Origin: an uncultured bacterium
GTDB lineage: Bacteria; Bacillota; Clostridia; Oscillospirales; CAG-272
Direction of reading: 5' to 3'
NCBI GenBank assembly: GCA_945920215.1
Contig: CAMEJM010000001.1
Location: forward strand, 62,001 to 126,000
Length of the DNA stretch: 64,000 nucleotides
The notes below the pieces were generated by a model. That model saw only the letters and a list, made by a program, of their open reading frames with translations, was not told where the DNA came from and searched no databases. The translations under genes and the position numbers were made by a program. The first letter of the stretch is position 1. Every line of letters starts with the position of its first letter. Below are positions 35,334-42,719 of the stretch, in pieces.

Positions 35334-37067
35334 TTATACCTCGGTAAAGCGCTTTGCGTCCGCCATATACGCGGTCAGCTTCGGCTCTGCCTGTTCGCGC
35401 GTCTCGGCGCTGACGAGGAAATAAATCTTGATTTTCGGCTCGGTGCCGGAGGGGCGGACAATCACCTTATCCCCGCCGGAAAGAATGAAAATCAACACGT
35501 CGGAGGACGGCAGCCCGGAGGGGGTTACCGCGCCGGTTGCAAGATTGACATAGGTCTGCGCTTTCAGGTCGCCGACGGTTTCCACCTTCAAGCCGCCGAT
35601 GGTTGCGGGAGCATTCTCACGCAGGTTCTGCATGACGCGCTGACGGCGGGTAATGCCGTCCAGACCTTCCATATAAATATCCAGCATTCCCTCGCGGAAA
35701 TAGCCGTAGGTCTCATAGAGGCTCTCCAGCGCGTCGGACAGAGTCATGCCGCGGGCGCTGTAATACGCCGTCATTTCGCAAATCATCATCGCGGCGCCGA
35801 CGGCGTCCTTGTCGCGCGCGTAACTGCCGAGCAGGTAGCCGTAGGACTCCTCAAAGCCGAGCAGGAAACGGCCGGGCTTGTTTTCGGTCTCGTAATTCTT
35901 GATGACCTCACCGATAAATTTGAAGCCGGTCAGGACATCGTACAGTTTCACGCCCTGCACCGCGGCAATCTTATATGCCATTTCAGTCGAGACAATGCTC
36001 TTGACGGCGTAATCGTCCGCGGAAAGCGTACCGTTCTCGCGGCGGGCGCGAATCACGTAATCCAAAAGCAGGGCGCCCATCTGATTCCCGGTAATGGTGG
36101 CGAAGCTGCCGTCCTTTGTGCGGGTCATAACGCCCACGCGGTCGGAGTCGGGGTCGGTCGCGATAATCAGGTCGGAGCCGACGCGATTCGCAATCTCAAT
36201 GCCGAGGGCAAACACGTCCGGGTATTCCGGGTTGGGCTTCTTGACGGTCGGGAAATTGCCGTCCAGCACCATTTGCTCCGGCACGGTGTAAACGTGCTTG
36301 AGTCCGATACGGCGCAGCACCTCCGGCACCAGACGGTAGCCGGCGCCGTGCAGGGGCGTATAGACGATGTGCAGCGTGTCCGCTACCGCGCGCACGCCCT
36401 CGGGGCGAATGGCGGTTTTCAGAACCGCGGCAATATACTTTTCGTCAAAGTCCTCTCCCAGTTTGACGATCATGCCGTTTTCGACGCCTGCGGCAAGGTC
36501 GATGCGCTTGGCGCCCGTCAGCACGTCGATTTTTTCTCTTGCGGCGCTCACAGCCTTTGCCTGCGTGGGAGAAATCTGTGCGCCGTCCTCCCAGTATGCC
36601 TTATAGCCGTTGTATTCCTTCGGATTGTGGGAAGCCGTGATGTTGATTCCGGCGATGCAGTGCAGTTCCCGCACCGCGAACGAAAGCTCGGGGGTGGGAC
36701 GAATCCCGTCAAAGAGGTAAACCGGAATACCGTTTGCCGCCAGAACCTCGGCGGCAGTCACGGCAAAATCCTCGGAATGGTTGCGGGAATCATACGCAAT
36801 GGCGACCCCGCGGTCAGCCATATTCTCACCGAGGATGAGCTCCGCAATCGCCTGCGTGGTTTGCGCAACGGTAAATACGTTCATACAGCCGGGACCCATA
36901 TACATAGCGGAGCGCAGTCCGGCGGTGCCGAACTCCATCTCAATTCCGAAACGCAGTTTTTTCAGTTCCTCATTGTTTGCGATTTCCGCAAGCTCCGCCC
37001 TCTGCTCTTCTGTGAGCAAAGGAGAGGTCAGCCATCTTTGATATTCCTGTTCATAAGAGACGATCAT
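35334..37067 (-). CDS. pgcA: Phospho-sugar mutase (phosphoglucomutase/phosphomannomutase)
   Basis: The 577-residue alpha-D-phosphohexomutase has the phosphoserine loop [14 protein letters not shown], the Mg-binding [11 protein letters not shown], the sugar-binding GFEESYGYL and the phosphate-binding [12 protein letters not shown]. The length and the GFEESYGYL variant match PgcA-type phosphoglucomutases of Firmicutes, which make glucose-1-phosphate for glycolipids, wall polymers and storage glucan. An earlier in-frame ATG exists (MDTEVFS), but GGAGG lies 7 bases before the ATG at 37067. Confidence 0.94.
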   Translation of the reverse strand: MIVSYEQEYQRWLTSPLLTEEQRAELAEIANNEELKKLRFGIEMEFGTAGLRSAMYMGPGCMNVFTVAQTTQAIAELILGENMADRGVAIAYDSRNHSEDFAVTAAEVLAANGIPVYLFDGIRPTPELSFAVRELHCIAGINITASHNPKEYNGYKAYWEDGAQISPTQAKAVSAAREKIDVLTGAKRIDLAAGVENGMIVKLGEDFDEKYIAAVLKTAIRPEGVRAVADTLHIVYTPLHGAGYRLVPEVLRRIGLKHVYTVPEQMVLDGNFPTVKKPNPEYPDVFALGIEIANRVGSDLIIATDPDSDRVGVMTRTKDGSFATITGNQMGALLLDYVIRARRENGTLSADDYAVKSIVSTEMAYKIAAVQGVKLYDVLTGFKFIGEVIKNYETENKPGRFLLGFEESYGYLLGSYARDKDAVGAAMMICEMTAYYSARGMTLSDALESLYETYGYFREGMLDIYMEGLDGITRRQRVMQNLRENAPATIGGLKVETVGDLKAQTYVNLATGAVTPSGLPSSDVLIFILSGGDKVIVRPSGTEPKIKIYFLVSAETREQAEPKLTAYMADAKRFTEV

Positions 37068-37114
37068 AGAAAAAACCTCCGTATCCATTAAAAAATATTT
37101 TTCGGTAAAAAGAA

Positions 37115-37375
37115 TCAGCGCTTTGCCGCCAGCGCCTCTTCCAGCGCACGGGAAAGCTGATCCGGGCAGGAAGTCATGCGCGCGCCGCAGCGGATACCGC
37201 GCAGGCGTTCAATTGCCTCTTCCGCCGTCATACCGCGCACCAGCGCGGAGACGCCTTGGGTATTGCCGGAACAACCGCCCTCAAAATGTACGGACTCAAT
37301 CACACCCTCATCAGACAGTGTAATCTCGATTTTACGGGAGCATACCCCCCGCGGCGAATAAGAATAGGAATACAT
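37115..37375 (-). CDS. TSCPD domain-containing protein (TIGR03905 family)
   Basis: The 86-residue protein carries the name-giving TSCPDQLSRALEEAL near its C-terminus, plus GVCSRKIEITL and FEGGCSGNTQGVSALVRGM. The domain also occurs at the end of vitamin-B12-dependent ribonucleotide reductases. Four cysteines suggest metal or substrate binding. Function is unknown. The ATG overlaps the stop of the upstream gene (TAATG), so translation is coupled. Confidence 0.88.
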   Translation of the reverse strand: MYSYSYSPRGVCSRKIEITLSDEGVIESVHFEGGCSGNTQGVSALVRGMTAEEAIERLRGIRCGARMTSCPDQLSRALEEALAAKR

Positions 37376-38292
37376 TACTCTTGCTCCTTTGTGATATCGT
37401 AAAATAAACCGTCGAGCCGGTAGGTCGGCGCGAACAGCGTCAGCCAGATGAAGAAAGGCACCGGATCCCCCTCGGAGTACAGCATCACCGTCATATCCCG
37501 TCCAAACTGCATTTCCTCGGTTTTCAGACCCAGTAGCGCCGCCGCGTCAAGAAACTCACCGGTGCGGGAGTGGGGGAAATCCTGCAAATGCAAAAGCAGC
37601 GTTTTCTTGGAGCTGCGAAGCATCGGCGAGGTGCCGCACAGAGCATACAGCAAGGTGTTGTCCTCCCCGTCTCTGACGGAACAAATGGCGCAGACCATCA
37701 AATCATAGCTTTGCAGCAGGGCAAGCCCGGTGCGGACGCGCTCTCCTTTGGCGTCACGGTACGGGAGAATACAGTAGGAAGCTTCCCCGGCGCGGACGGC
37801 GGCACAGGCGGCGTCATAATCATCGGTGTAGAGAGCGGTAGGCGTAGGCAGGTCATACGCAAACGCGGAGAACGCCTCATCACTGTAATTGTTGCGGGTA
37901 TAGGCAATCCGGCTGCCAAGCGCCGGAGCAGGCAGAAAATCCGCCATGGTCGGTGCCCTGCCCTGTGACTGAAGCCGCAGAAAGATGTAGCGGCAAAGCG
38001 CCACGCGGTCGGCGCGGGCAAGCGCCCCCAGCACATGGGGAAGATACTTTTTGTTCTCCTCCAGCGCCTCGCGGTGGAGGACTACCTCGCGCGGGTCAAG
38101 CAGGGGTTCCGCCGCCGTCAGGGCGGCAAGATCGCGCGAAGTGATATGCCCCGTCGGCAGAGTATCCACCAGCACGCGGGCAAGGTCGGAAAGGTGAGAG
38201 CGGCGCGCTTCCAAAGCAGTGCTGATCTGCCGTTCCTGCGTATGCAAGTTATCGGCGATGATCCGCCGTTGTATTTGAGGCGGGAATGCCAT
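37375..38292 (-). CDS. Hypothetical protein resembling a prephenate dehydratase-like domain
   Basis: The 305-residue protein has an N-terminal helical part (residues 1-120) and a C-terminal part in which ASYCILPYRDAKGERVR and LLQSYDLMVCAICSV recall periplasmic-binding-like prephenate dehydratase domains. The catalytic TRF motif of true dehydratases is not evident, so enzymatic activity is doubtful and a regulatory or ligand-binding role is possible. The ATG at 38292 has GGAGG 7 bases upstream. It is the first gene of the operon with the TSCPD gene, pgcA, lepA and hemW. Confidence 0.6.
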   Translation of the reverse strand: MAFPPQIQRRIIADNLHTQERQISTALEARRSHLSDLARVLVDTLPTGHITSRDLAALTAAEPLLDPREVVLHREALEENKKYLPHVLGALARADRVALCRYIFLRLQSQGRAPTMADFLPAPALGSRIAYTRNNYSDEAFSAFAYDLPTPTALYTDDYDAACAAVRAGEASYCILPYRDAKGERVRTGLALLQSYDLMVCAICSVRDGEDNTLLYALCGTSPMLRSSKKTLLLHLQDFPHSRTGEFLDAAALLGLKTEEMQFGRDMTVMLYSEGDPVPFFIWLTLFAPTYRLDGLFYDITKEQE

Positions 38293-38352
38293 ACCGTATC
38301 CTCCTGTGTTTCGCACGGGCGCCGGCGCGGCACACGCGCATTTATCAATTGA

Positions 38353-38381
38353 ATTATATATGAAAAACGCGCAGAGCGCAA
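38353..38381 (-). promoter_or_regulatory. Promoter of the PDT-like/TSCPD/pgcA/lepA/hemW operon
   Basis: TTGCGC (38376-38381), 17-base spacer, TATAAT (38353-38358) on the minus strand, 60 bases upstream of the first ATG. Confidence 0.65.
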
Positions 38382-38431
38382 GTGTATTTTCTTGCGTTCA
38401 AAGTAAAAACATTCTTTTTTTATAGATACTC

Positions 38432-38460
38432 TTGATTTTATTTTCCGGCTATGTTATACT
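38432..38460 (+). promoter_or_regulatory. Promoter of tRNA-Leu
   Basis: TTGATT (38432-38437), 17-base spacer, TATACT (38455-38460), 10 bases upstream of the tRNA. Confidence 0.75.
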
Positions 38461-38470
38461 GTTTGCGTTC

Positions 38471-38555
38471 GCCGGTGTGATGGAATGGTAGACGTGACGG
38501 ACTCAAAATCCGTTGATGGCAACATCGTGTGGGTTCGAGTCCCACCACCGGCACC
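38471..38555 (+). tRNA. tRNA-Leu (anticodon CAA)
   Basis: A complete cloverleaf: acceptor GCCGGTG/CACCGGC, D-arm with AATGGTAGAC, anticodon arm ACGGA-CTCAAAA-TCCGT (anticodon CAA, reads UUG), a long class II variable arm (GATGGCAACATC) and T-arm TGGG-TTCGAGT-CCCA. The CCA end is encoded. A terminator-like hairpin follows. Confidence 0.96.
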
Positions 38556-39016
38556 AAAAATCAGGAAACGATGCTTTATGCATCGTTTTTTGATTTTTCC
38601 ATAGGTGGGACTCGAACGACGAGCGGTACAGAGCAACCTTCCGGTGGACGGTTGCGACCGCTCGCGACCAAGGCGAGGTTACGCCGAGCCGCGAATCGAC
38701 GTCCCACCACCGGCACCAAAAATCAGGAAACGATGCTTCATGCATCGTTTTTTGATTTTTCCATAGGTGGGACTCGAACGGACACGGTAGTGAATGACAG
38801 TCCATGTGGCCCGGCGAACCTTTCACCGCGTCTTGTGCCAGCCATTTTTCGTTCGCCATTGATTTTCTTGCGAAAATCCCATGCTTTATCATATTCAAAG
38901 CATCGGTAGAGCCGCGAACGACCGACGAGCGCAGTTCGCGAGGAGAATCGACGTCCCACCACCGGCACCCCCAATCCAAAATGCTACGCCATTTTGGATT
39001 GGGGGGAAGGCATAGG
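38533..39016. repeat. Array of tRNA-Leu 3-prime fragments, hairpins and variable inserts
   Basis: The tRNA T-arm/acceptor end plus a hairpin is repeated. GTCCCACCACCGGCACC occurs at about 38540, 38699 and 38952. Copies 1 and 2 continue with the same segment: AAAAATCAGGAAACGATGC, TTTA or TTCA, GCATCGTTTTTTGATTTTT, then CCATAGGTGGGACTCGAAC. Copy 3 keeps the GGCACC and CATAGG borders but carries an unrelated perfect 16-bp hairpin (CCCCCAATCCAAAATG). GGTGGGACTCGAAC is the inverse of the T-arm, so each unit is also a long inverted repeat. Two different inserts (about 80 and 170 bases) lie between copies, each ending in AATCGAC. Minus-strand reading frames here are artefacts. Confidence 0.8.
38561..38600 (+). 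terminator. Terminator of tRNA-Leu
   Basis: AAACGATGC and GCATCGTTT pair, flanked by AAAAATCA/TGATTTTT, giving a nested stem with T-rich 3-prime side. It works on both strands by symmetry. Further copies of the core lie at about 38731 and 39069. Confidence 0.75.
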
Positions 39017-39068
39017 TAATAGTGAAAAGTGAAAAAGTGTTAGAAAAAAGAAGTCCGATATATGACGC

Positions 39069-39100
39069 ACGATGCTTTATGCATCGTTTTTTATTTTTTT
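39069..39100 (+). terminator. Fourth copy of the ACGATGC hairpin
   Basis: ACGATGC-TTTAT-GCATCGT then TTTTTATTTTTTT, without the tRNA-derived borders. It may mark the far end of the repeat array. The rest of 39017-39186 has no gene. Confidence 0.6.
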
Positions 39101-39186
39101 GCGGAAGCGACTCCAATGATCGCAACAAACAGAACAAAAGACAGTACCTGTGAAGATACTGCCTTTTATTTTGGGAACCGAAAGCA

Positions 39187-39783
39187 TCAAGCCTTTACAC
39201 GCATACCTGCGATTTTTTCAATTTCGCTATCAATTTCTTCCATTTCGTTCGCTTCATAACGAAGTGTATTGGTATCCTTTATGATATGATACGGAACAAC
39301 AAAAACAGAAAAAACCATACTCAAAATTGCCCAGATGAATTTCGTCAGAGAACCGGTGTCCCTCTTGATGGAATCGCTGCTTGAGTCGTAATAATATGTG
39401 ACGCCGTTTTTTGCTTCTTCCTCCTCATGCAGTTTTGTCCCGTAATTCCAACCGGAAATTGCAGGATAGATACCTACAATGGCATATCCCGCCAAAATGA
39501 GATAGAATTCTCCCGCGCCTGTAAGCGCCGCCATGAGCGCCGCAAACATGAAAAATACTCCTATTCCCAATGAAACGAAAACGCCGATGCGATGCTTCTT
39601 TGTTTTTTGCATATCCTGACTTAAATCGCCACGATATGACATCAGACATTCCCGATAACAATCCAAACAGAGTACAACACCGCCGTTGTTTCTCGTCGCC
39701 TCGGCGCACTCATGACAGACGCCCGCACCGCACTTTTTACACTGTGCGACCGCTTCCGATTCCGGATGAACACTACAATGCAT
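39187..39783 (-). CDS. B-box-type zinc-finger membrane protein
   Basis: The 198-residue protein opens with a B-box-like zinc site: CSVHPESEAVAQCKKCGAGVCHECAEA, followed by CLDCYRECL. Two to three membrane helices follow (IGVFVSLGIGVFFMFAALMAAL, FYLILAGYAIVGIYPAI, FIWAILSMVFSVFVV) and a charged tail. Such proteins are frequent but uncharacterised in Clostridia. The ATG at 39783 is preceded by GAGGAG. It is divergent from a small XRE regulator, and a palindrome overlapping its -35 box suggests repression by that regulator. Confidence 0.7.
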   Translation of the reverse strand: MHCSVHPESEAVAQCKKCGAGVCHECAEATRNNGGVVLCLDCYRECLMSYRGDLSQDMQKTKKHRIGVFVSLGIGVFFMFAALMAALTGAGEFYLILAGYAIVGIYPAISGWNYGTKLHEEEEAKNGVTYYYDSSSDSIKRDTGSLTKFIWAILSMVFSVFVVPYHIIKDTNTLRYEANEMEEIDSEIEKIAGMRVKA

Positions 39784-39834
39784 TTTTTTCTCCTCGCTCT
39801 GAATATAATGCAACTGATAAGTTGCTCGTTTGTA

Positions 39835-39875
39835 ATGATAGCAACAAATAAGTTTCATTTCAAGAGAAACTTATT
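39835..39875. promoter_or_regulatory. Divergent control region with palindromic operator
   Basis: A perfect 10-bp inverted repeat AATAAGTTTC/GAAACTTATT (39847-39856, 39866-39875) surrounds the minus-strand -35 TTGAAA (39858-39863). The matching -10 TATCAT is at 39835-39840, 17 bases away. A binding protein here would block the zinc-finger gene and lies just upstream of the XRE gene. Confidence 0.65.
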
Positions 39876-39924
39876 GATTTCATGTAAAATCTACTTAATG
39901 CACAAAAAAGGGAGAGAGATTTCC

Positions 39925-40131
39925 ATGTATTTTTACAAGAGATTAAGAGACCTGCGGGAAGATGCCGATCTGACGCAAACGCAGGTGGCAGAACAACTTG
40001 GGATTCTGAGGCAACAATACGCGCGATATGAAAACGGGAAGCAGGAATTACCGATGCACCAGTTTATTAAATTGGCAAAGTTATACAAGGTAACGCTCGA
40101 CTATCTGGCAGGGATATCCGACACACCCTGA
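39925..40131 (+). CDS. Small XRE-family transcriptional regulator
   Basis: The 68-residue protein is a single Cro/CI helix-turn-helix: LREDADLTQTQVAEQLGILRQQYARYENGK and LAKLYKVTLDYLAG. It has no sensing domain. The upstream frame extends into the divergent gene, but GGGAGAGAG before the ATG at 39925 fixes the start. It probably controls the zinc-finger membrane protein gene and itself through the palindrome at 39847-39875. Confidence 0.85.
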   Translation: MYFYKRLRDLREDADLTQTQVAEQLGILRQQYARYENGKQELPMHQFIKLAKLYKVTLDYLAGISDTP

Positions 40132-40428
40132 ATCGCTTTGTATTTCATTCCTCATTATTGTATGGTGTCTCGGTTTCTAAAATGGCAGGTTTCCCTCGTC
40201 TCTTCTCCGTTTTGTTTACTGCCGTGACCGGCAAATTGCCGCCTCCGTGCCGCCACAAAAAGCACGGAGGGGATTCCGTTTGGAGTTCCCTCATAAAAAA
40301 CCTGAAAACGACCGTTGACCTATTTGCGGCAACGGTCGTTTCCCATGAGTGTGCCGCCTGCACAAACGGGCAGAGAACGGCATTCTTCCCTTCATTTTAG
40401 GGGTGACAAGTCGCGCAGGACGCGAACC

Positions 40429-40457
40429 TTGACAAAGATAAATCTTCTTGCTAAAAT
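40429..40457 (+). promoter_or_regulatory. Orphan sigma-A promoter-like sequence
   Basis: TTGACA (40429-40434), exactly 17 bases, TAAAAT (40452-40457). The transcript would run toward the hpf terminator and end of hpf antisense. It could make a small RNA of about 100 nt. Confidence 0.45.
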
Positions 40458-40534
40458 ATCCGCGTGTTGCAAAAGAGCGGCGCTTGCCGTCAGAAACGAG
40501 AGCCTCTTCCGAGGCATATGCTGATACAGGAACG

Positions 40535-40563
40535 CAAGAAAAGAGCCTGCGCAAGGCAGGCTC
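40535..40563 (-). terminator. Terminator of hpf
   Basis: GAGCCTGC/GCAGGCTC (40543-40563) followed on the minus strand by TTTTCTTGCG. Confidence 0.7.
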
Positions 40564-40615
40564 CTCATGGACTTATGGATTCATTTCCCGAACAGCGGAA
40601 AGCGCCTGTCGGAAA

Positions 40616-41146
40616 TCACTTCTCCGGAACGATCAGACCGTAATTGCCGTCCTTGCGGCGATAGACCACGCAGGCGTCTCCGCTGTCGGCGTCTGTGAAG
40701 ACGAAGAAAGAGTGCTCCAGCAAATTCATTTGCAGAATTGCCTCTTCGGGCGACATGGGCTTGAAGGGATAGGTTTTGGTACGGATGATAAACTCATCCT
40801 CTTCCAGAATATCGTCGTCCTCCACATCATCCGGAGACGGAACAAACGCGCCGCTTTTCACTTTCTTGGCAAGGCGGGTCTTGTTCTTGCGGATCTGACG
40901 CTCAAAGCTCTCCATGGCACGGTCAAGCGCGTTGACAAAGGTATCGTTCTCTTCCTCGGAGCGGAAAAGCGTTCCGCCGTAGGTAACGGTGATTTCTATA
41001 ATTTTGACTCCCTTGCGCGCCTTACAGGTGACGAACGCCTGGGTATCCTCGTCGAAAAACTTATCAAATTTGTGCAGCTTTTTTTCAATGGTGTTTTTCA
41101 GGTTGTCTCTGACATTCATTTGTCTGCCGCTTACGTGAATAATCAT
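40616..41146 (-). CDS. hpf: Ribosome hibernation promoting factor, long form
   Basis: Long HPF dimerises 70S ribosomes into 100S particles in stationary phase. The 176-residue protein has the N-terminal S30AE domain (MIIHVSGRQMNVRDNLKNTI, ARKGVKIIEITV, residues 1-100), an acidic linker and the C-terminal dimerisation domain RTKTYPFKPMSPEEAILQMNLLEHSFFVF. The length is standard for the Firmicute form. It is monocistronic with its own extended -10 promoter and a terminator. Confidence 0.96.
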   Translation of the reverse strand: MIIHVSGRQMNVRDNLKNTIEKKLHKFDKFFDEDTQAFVTCKARKGVKIIEITVTYGGTLFRSEEENDTFVNALDRAMESFERQIRKNKTRLAKKVKSGAFVPSPDDVEDDDILEEDEFIIRTKTYPFKPMSPEEAILQMNLLEHSFFVFTDADSGDACVVYRRKDGNYGLIVPEK

Positions 41147-41221
41147 ACTGTTCTCCCGGTCCCGTGGGACCGCCTTTCATGTGGATTACAAACAGGAGCA
41201 CACTTCCCTGTTTGCAACTTC

Positions 41222-41249
41222 ATTATAGCATATTCCATGTGAAAAATAA
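41222..41249 (-). promoter_or_regulatory. Promoter of hpf
   Basis: On the minus strand the extended -10 TGCTATAAT (TATAAT at 41222-41227) has a weak -35 TTATTT 16 bases upstream. Confidence 0.55.
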
Positions 41250-41389
41250 ATAAGTATTTTCGTTTTTTTGAAAATAATTTATTAATTTTACCATAAATCT
41301 GTGCTTTTACGGTTTTTAGAGGAATCAACTTCCGAACTCTGCTTGGGAACGCCCATGAAAAGACCTGAAAAGCACCCGTGAGGATCCTT

Positions 41390-42622
41390 ATGCATTTCAC
41401 CTATACACATACCCGAGCCGCCTGTTATACAGGCTACATTGTGCAGGCGATCGTCAACAATCTGCCCCCGCTTCTGTACGCCACCTTTCATGCGCAGCTC
41501 GGCATTCCGCTCTGGCAGCTCAGCATTCTGATTTCCGTCAACTTTGTGTTGCAACTGACCGTGGATTTACTCTCGACGGTCCTCATCGACCGTCTCGGCT
41601 ACCGCGGCTGCGTCGTCGGCGCGCATGTGAGCAGTGCCGCAGGCATGATCTGCCTCGGCGTGCTGCCGTTTATCATGCCCCCGTTTCTCGGCATTCTTCT
41701 CTCCACTGCGCTCATGGCGCTCGGAGGCGGCATGATCGAAGTCATTATCAGCCCGATGGTAGAGGCTCTGCCCTCCAAGAGCAAGAGCGGCGGCATGGCG
41801 TTGCTACATTCCTTTTACTGCTGGGGACAGGCGGCGGTGGTGCTGGTTTCCACCCTGCTCCTCTTTCTGATTCCCGGCATGAACTGGCGGTGGCTGCCCC
41901 TCGTTTGGGCTGTCATTCCCGCTTGCAACGCATATCTGCTCCTGCGTGTGCCAATTCAGACGCTGGACGAAGAAAAAGGCAAGGCAATGCCGCTCCGGGA
42001 GTTGTTTACCTCCAAGTTGTTCTATCTGTTCTGTGCCCTGATGATTTGCGCCGGGGCTTCGGAAATCGCCATTTCCCAATGGGGCTCCTATTTTGCGGAG
42101 CGGTCGCTGGGGCTAAAAAAAGTGGTCGGCGATATTGCGGGACCGTGCGCATTTGCCTGCCTGATGGGCGTGGGGCGCGTGTGCTATTCGATATTCCGAA
42201 AGAAAATCTCTCTGCCGTTTCTTTTGTGTGTTTCGGGCGCCTCGTGTATTGCCTGCTATCTTGTGATTTCGCTCTCTCCCTTGCCTCTCGTCAGCCTGAT
42301 TGCGTGCGCACTGTGCGGTCTGACCGTTTCGATGATGTGGCCGGGCGTATACAGTATGTCCTCCCGCCGCATTCCGCACGGCGGAACGGCGATGTTCGCC
42401 TTGCTTGCTTTTTCGGGCGACGTCGGATGTGCCGCGTCCCCGACCCTGATGGGACTCCTCTCCGGCAACTCGGACGCAGGGCTGTCGCGTGCATTTCTTT
42501 ACATGGCTGTTTTCCCTGTTCTGTTCTTCCTTTGCTCGTTTGTCCTGCTGAAACGGAAACGGGTGCTTGGCGCGCCCGAAGATAAAGAGCCGCAACAATC
42601 GGATACAAAGAATAAATCATAA
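41390..42622 (+). CDS. MFS transporter
   Basis: The 410-residue protein has about 12 membrane helices with a central hydrophilic loop (PIQTLDEEKGKAMPLRELF), typical of major facilitator carriers. The first half holds STVLIDRLGYRGCVVGAH (MFS loop 2-3 like). The pattern resembles FucP/YfkF-like sugar or drug carriers, but the substrate is unknown. An in-frame GTG lies four codons earlier; TGAGGA before the ATG at 41390 supports the later start. The convergent dxs gene shares a bidirectional terminator with it. Confidence 0.82.
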   Translation: MHFTYTHTRAACYTGYIVQAIVNNLPPLLYATFHAQLGIPLWQLSILISVNFVLQLTVDLLSTVLIDRLGYRGCVVGAHVSSAAGMICLGVLPFIMPPFLGILLSTALMALGGGMIEVIISPMVEALPSKSKSGGMALLHSFYCWGQAAVVLVSTLLLFLIPGMNWRWLPLVWAVIPACNAYLLLRVPIQTLDEEKGKAMPLRELFTSKLFYLFCALMICAGASEIAISQWGSYFAERSLGLKKVVGDIAGPCAFACLMGVGRVCYSIFRKKISLPFLLCVSGASCIACYLVISLSPLPLVSLIACALCGLTVSMMWPGVYSMSSRRIPHGGTAMFALLAFSGDVGCAASPTLMGLLSGNSDAGLSRAFLYMAVFPVLFFLCSFVLLKRKRVLGAPEDKEPQQSDTKNKS

Positions 42623-42660
42623 AAAGGCGATTTTATCAAGAAGCGACGCATCTCAGCAAA

Positions 42661-42690
42661 AGGCGCTGCCCGAAATATCGGGCAGCGCCT
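42661..42690. terminator. Bidirectional terminator between the MFS gene and dxs
   Basis: GGCGCTGCCCGA-AATA-TCGGGCAGCGCC is a near perfect 12-bp stem, followed by TTTTGCTG on the minus strand. Confidence 0.75.
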
Positions 42691-42719
42691 TGACTATTTT
42701 CTCTCCCTGTGAAAAAACG

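Larger units (their letters stand above)
40132..40615. other. Gene-free stretch with hairpin and orphan promoter
   Basis: No supported gene lies here. It contains a perfect 12-bp inverted repeat AAACGACCGTTG/CAACGGTCGTTT (40306-40317, 40330-40341), a plus-strand promoter-like sequence at 40429-40457 with no gene downstream, and the terminator of hpf. Short frames on either strand lack ribosome binding sites. Confidence 0.6.

Noticed and set aside
37375..38292. Functional prephenate dehydratase (pheA)
   Set aside because: Only the C-terminal part resembles the fold and the catalytic Thr-Arg-Phe motif is not visible, so it is listed as a hypothetical protein.
38503..38979. Minus-strand frame of 158 codons with a repeated peptide (FESHLWKNQKTMH)
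   Set aside because: It is the antisense of the tRNA-Leu end and of the hairpin repeats, starts at a TTG without Shine-Dalgarno, and its repeats follow the RNA structure.
38533..39100. CRISPR array
   Set aside because: Only three irregular copies, spacing unequal, repeats are tRNA-derived hairpins, and no cas genes are nearby.
40291..40554. Minus-strand frame of 87 codons after hpf
   Set aside because: It begins just beyond the hpf terminator, has no Shine-Dalgarno and spans a long inverted repeat.
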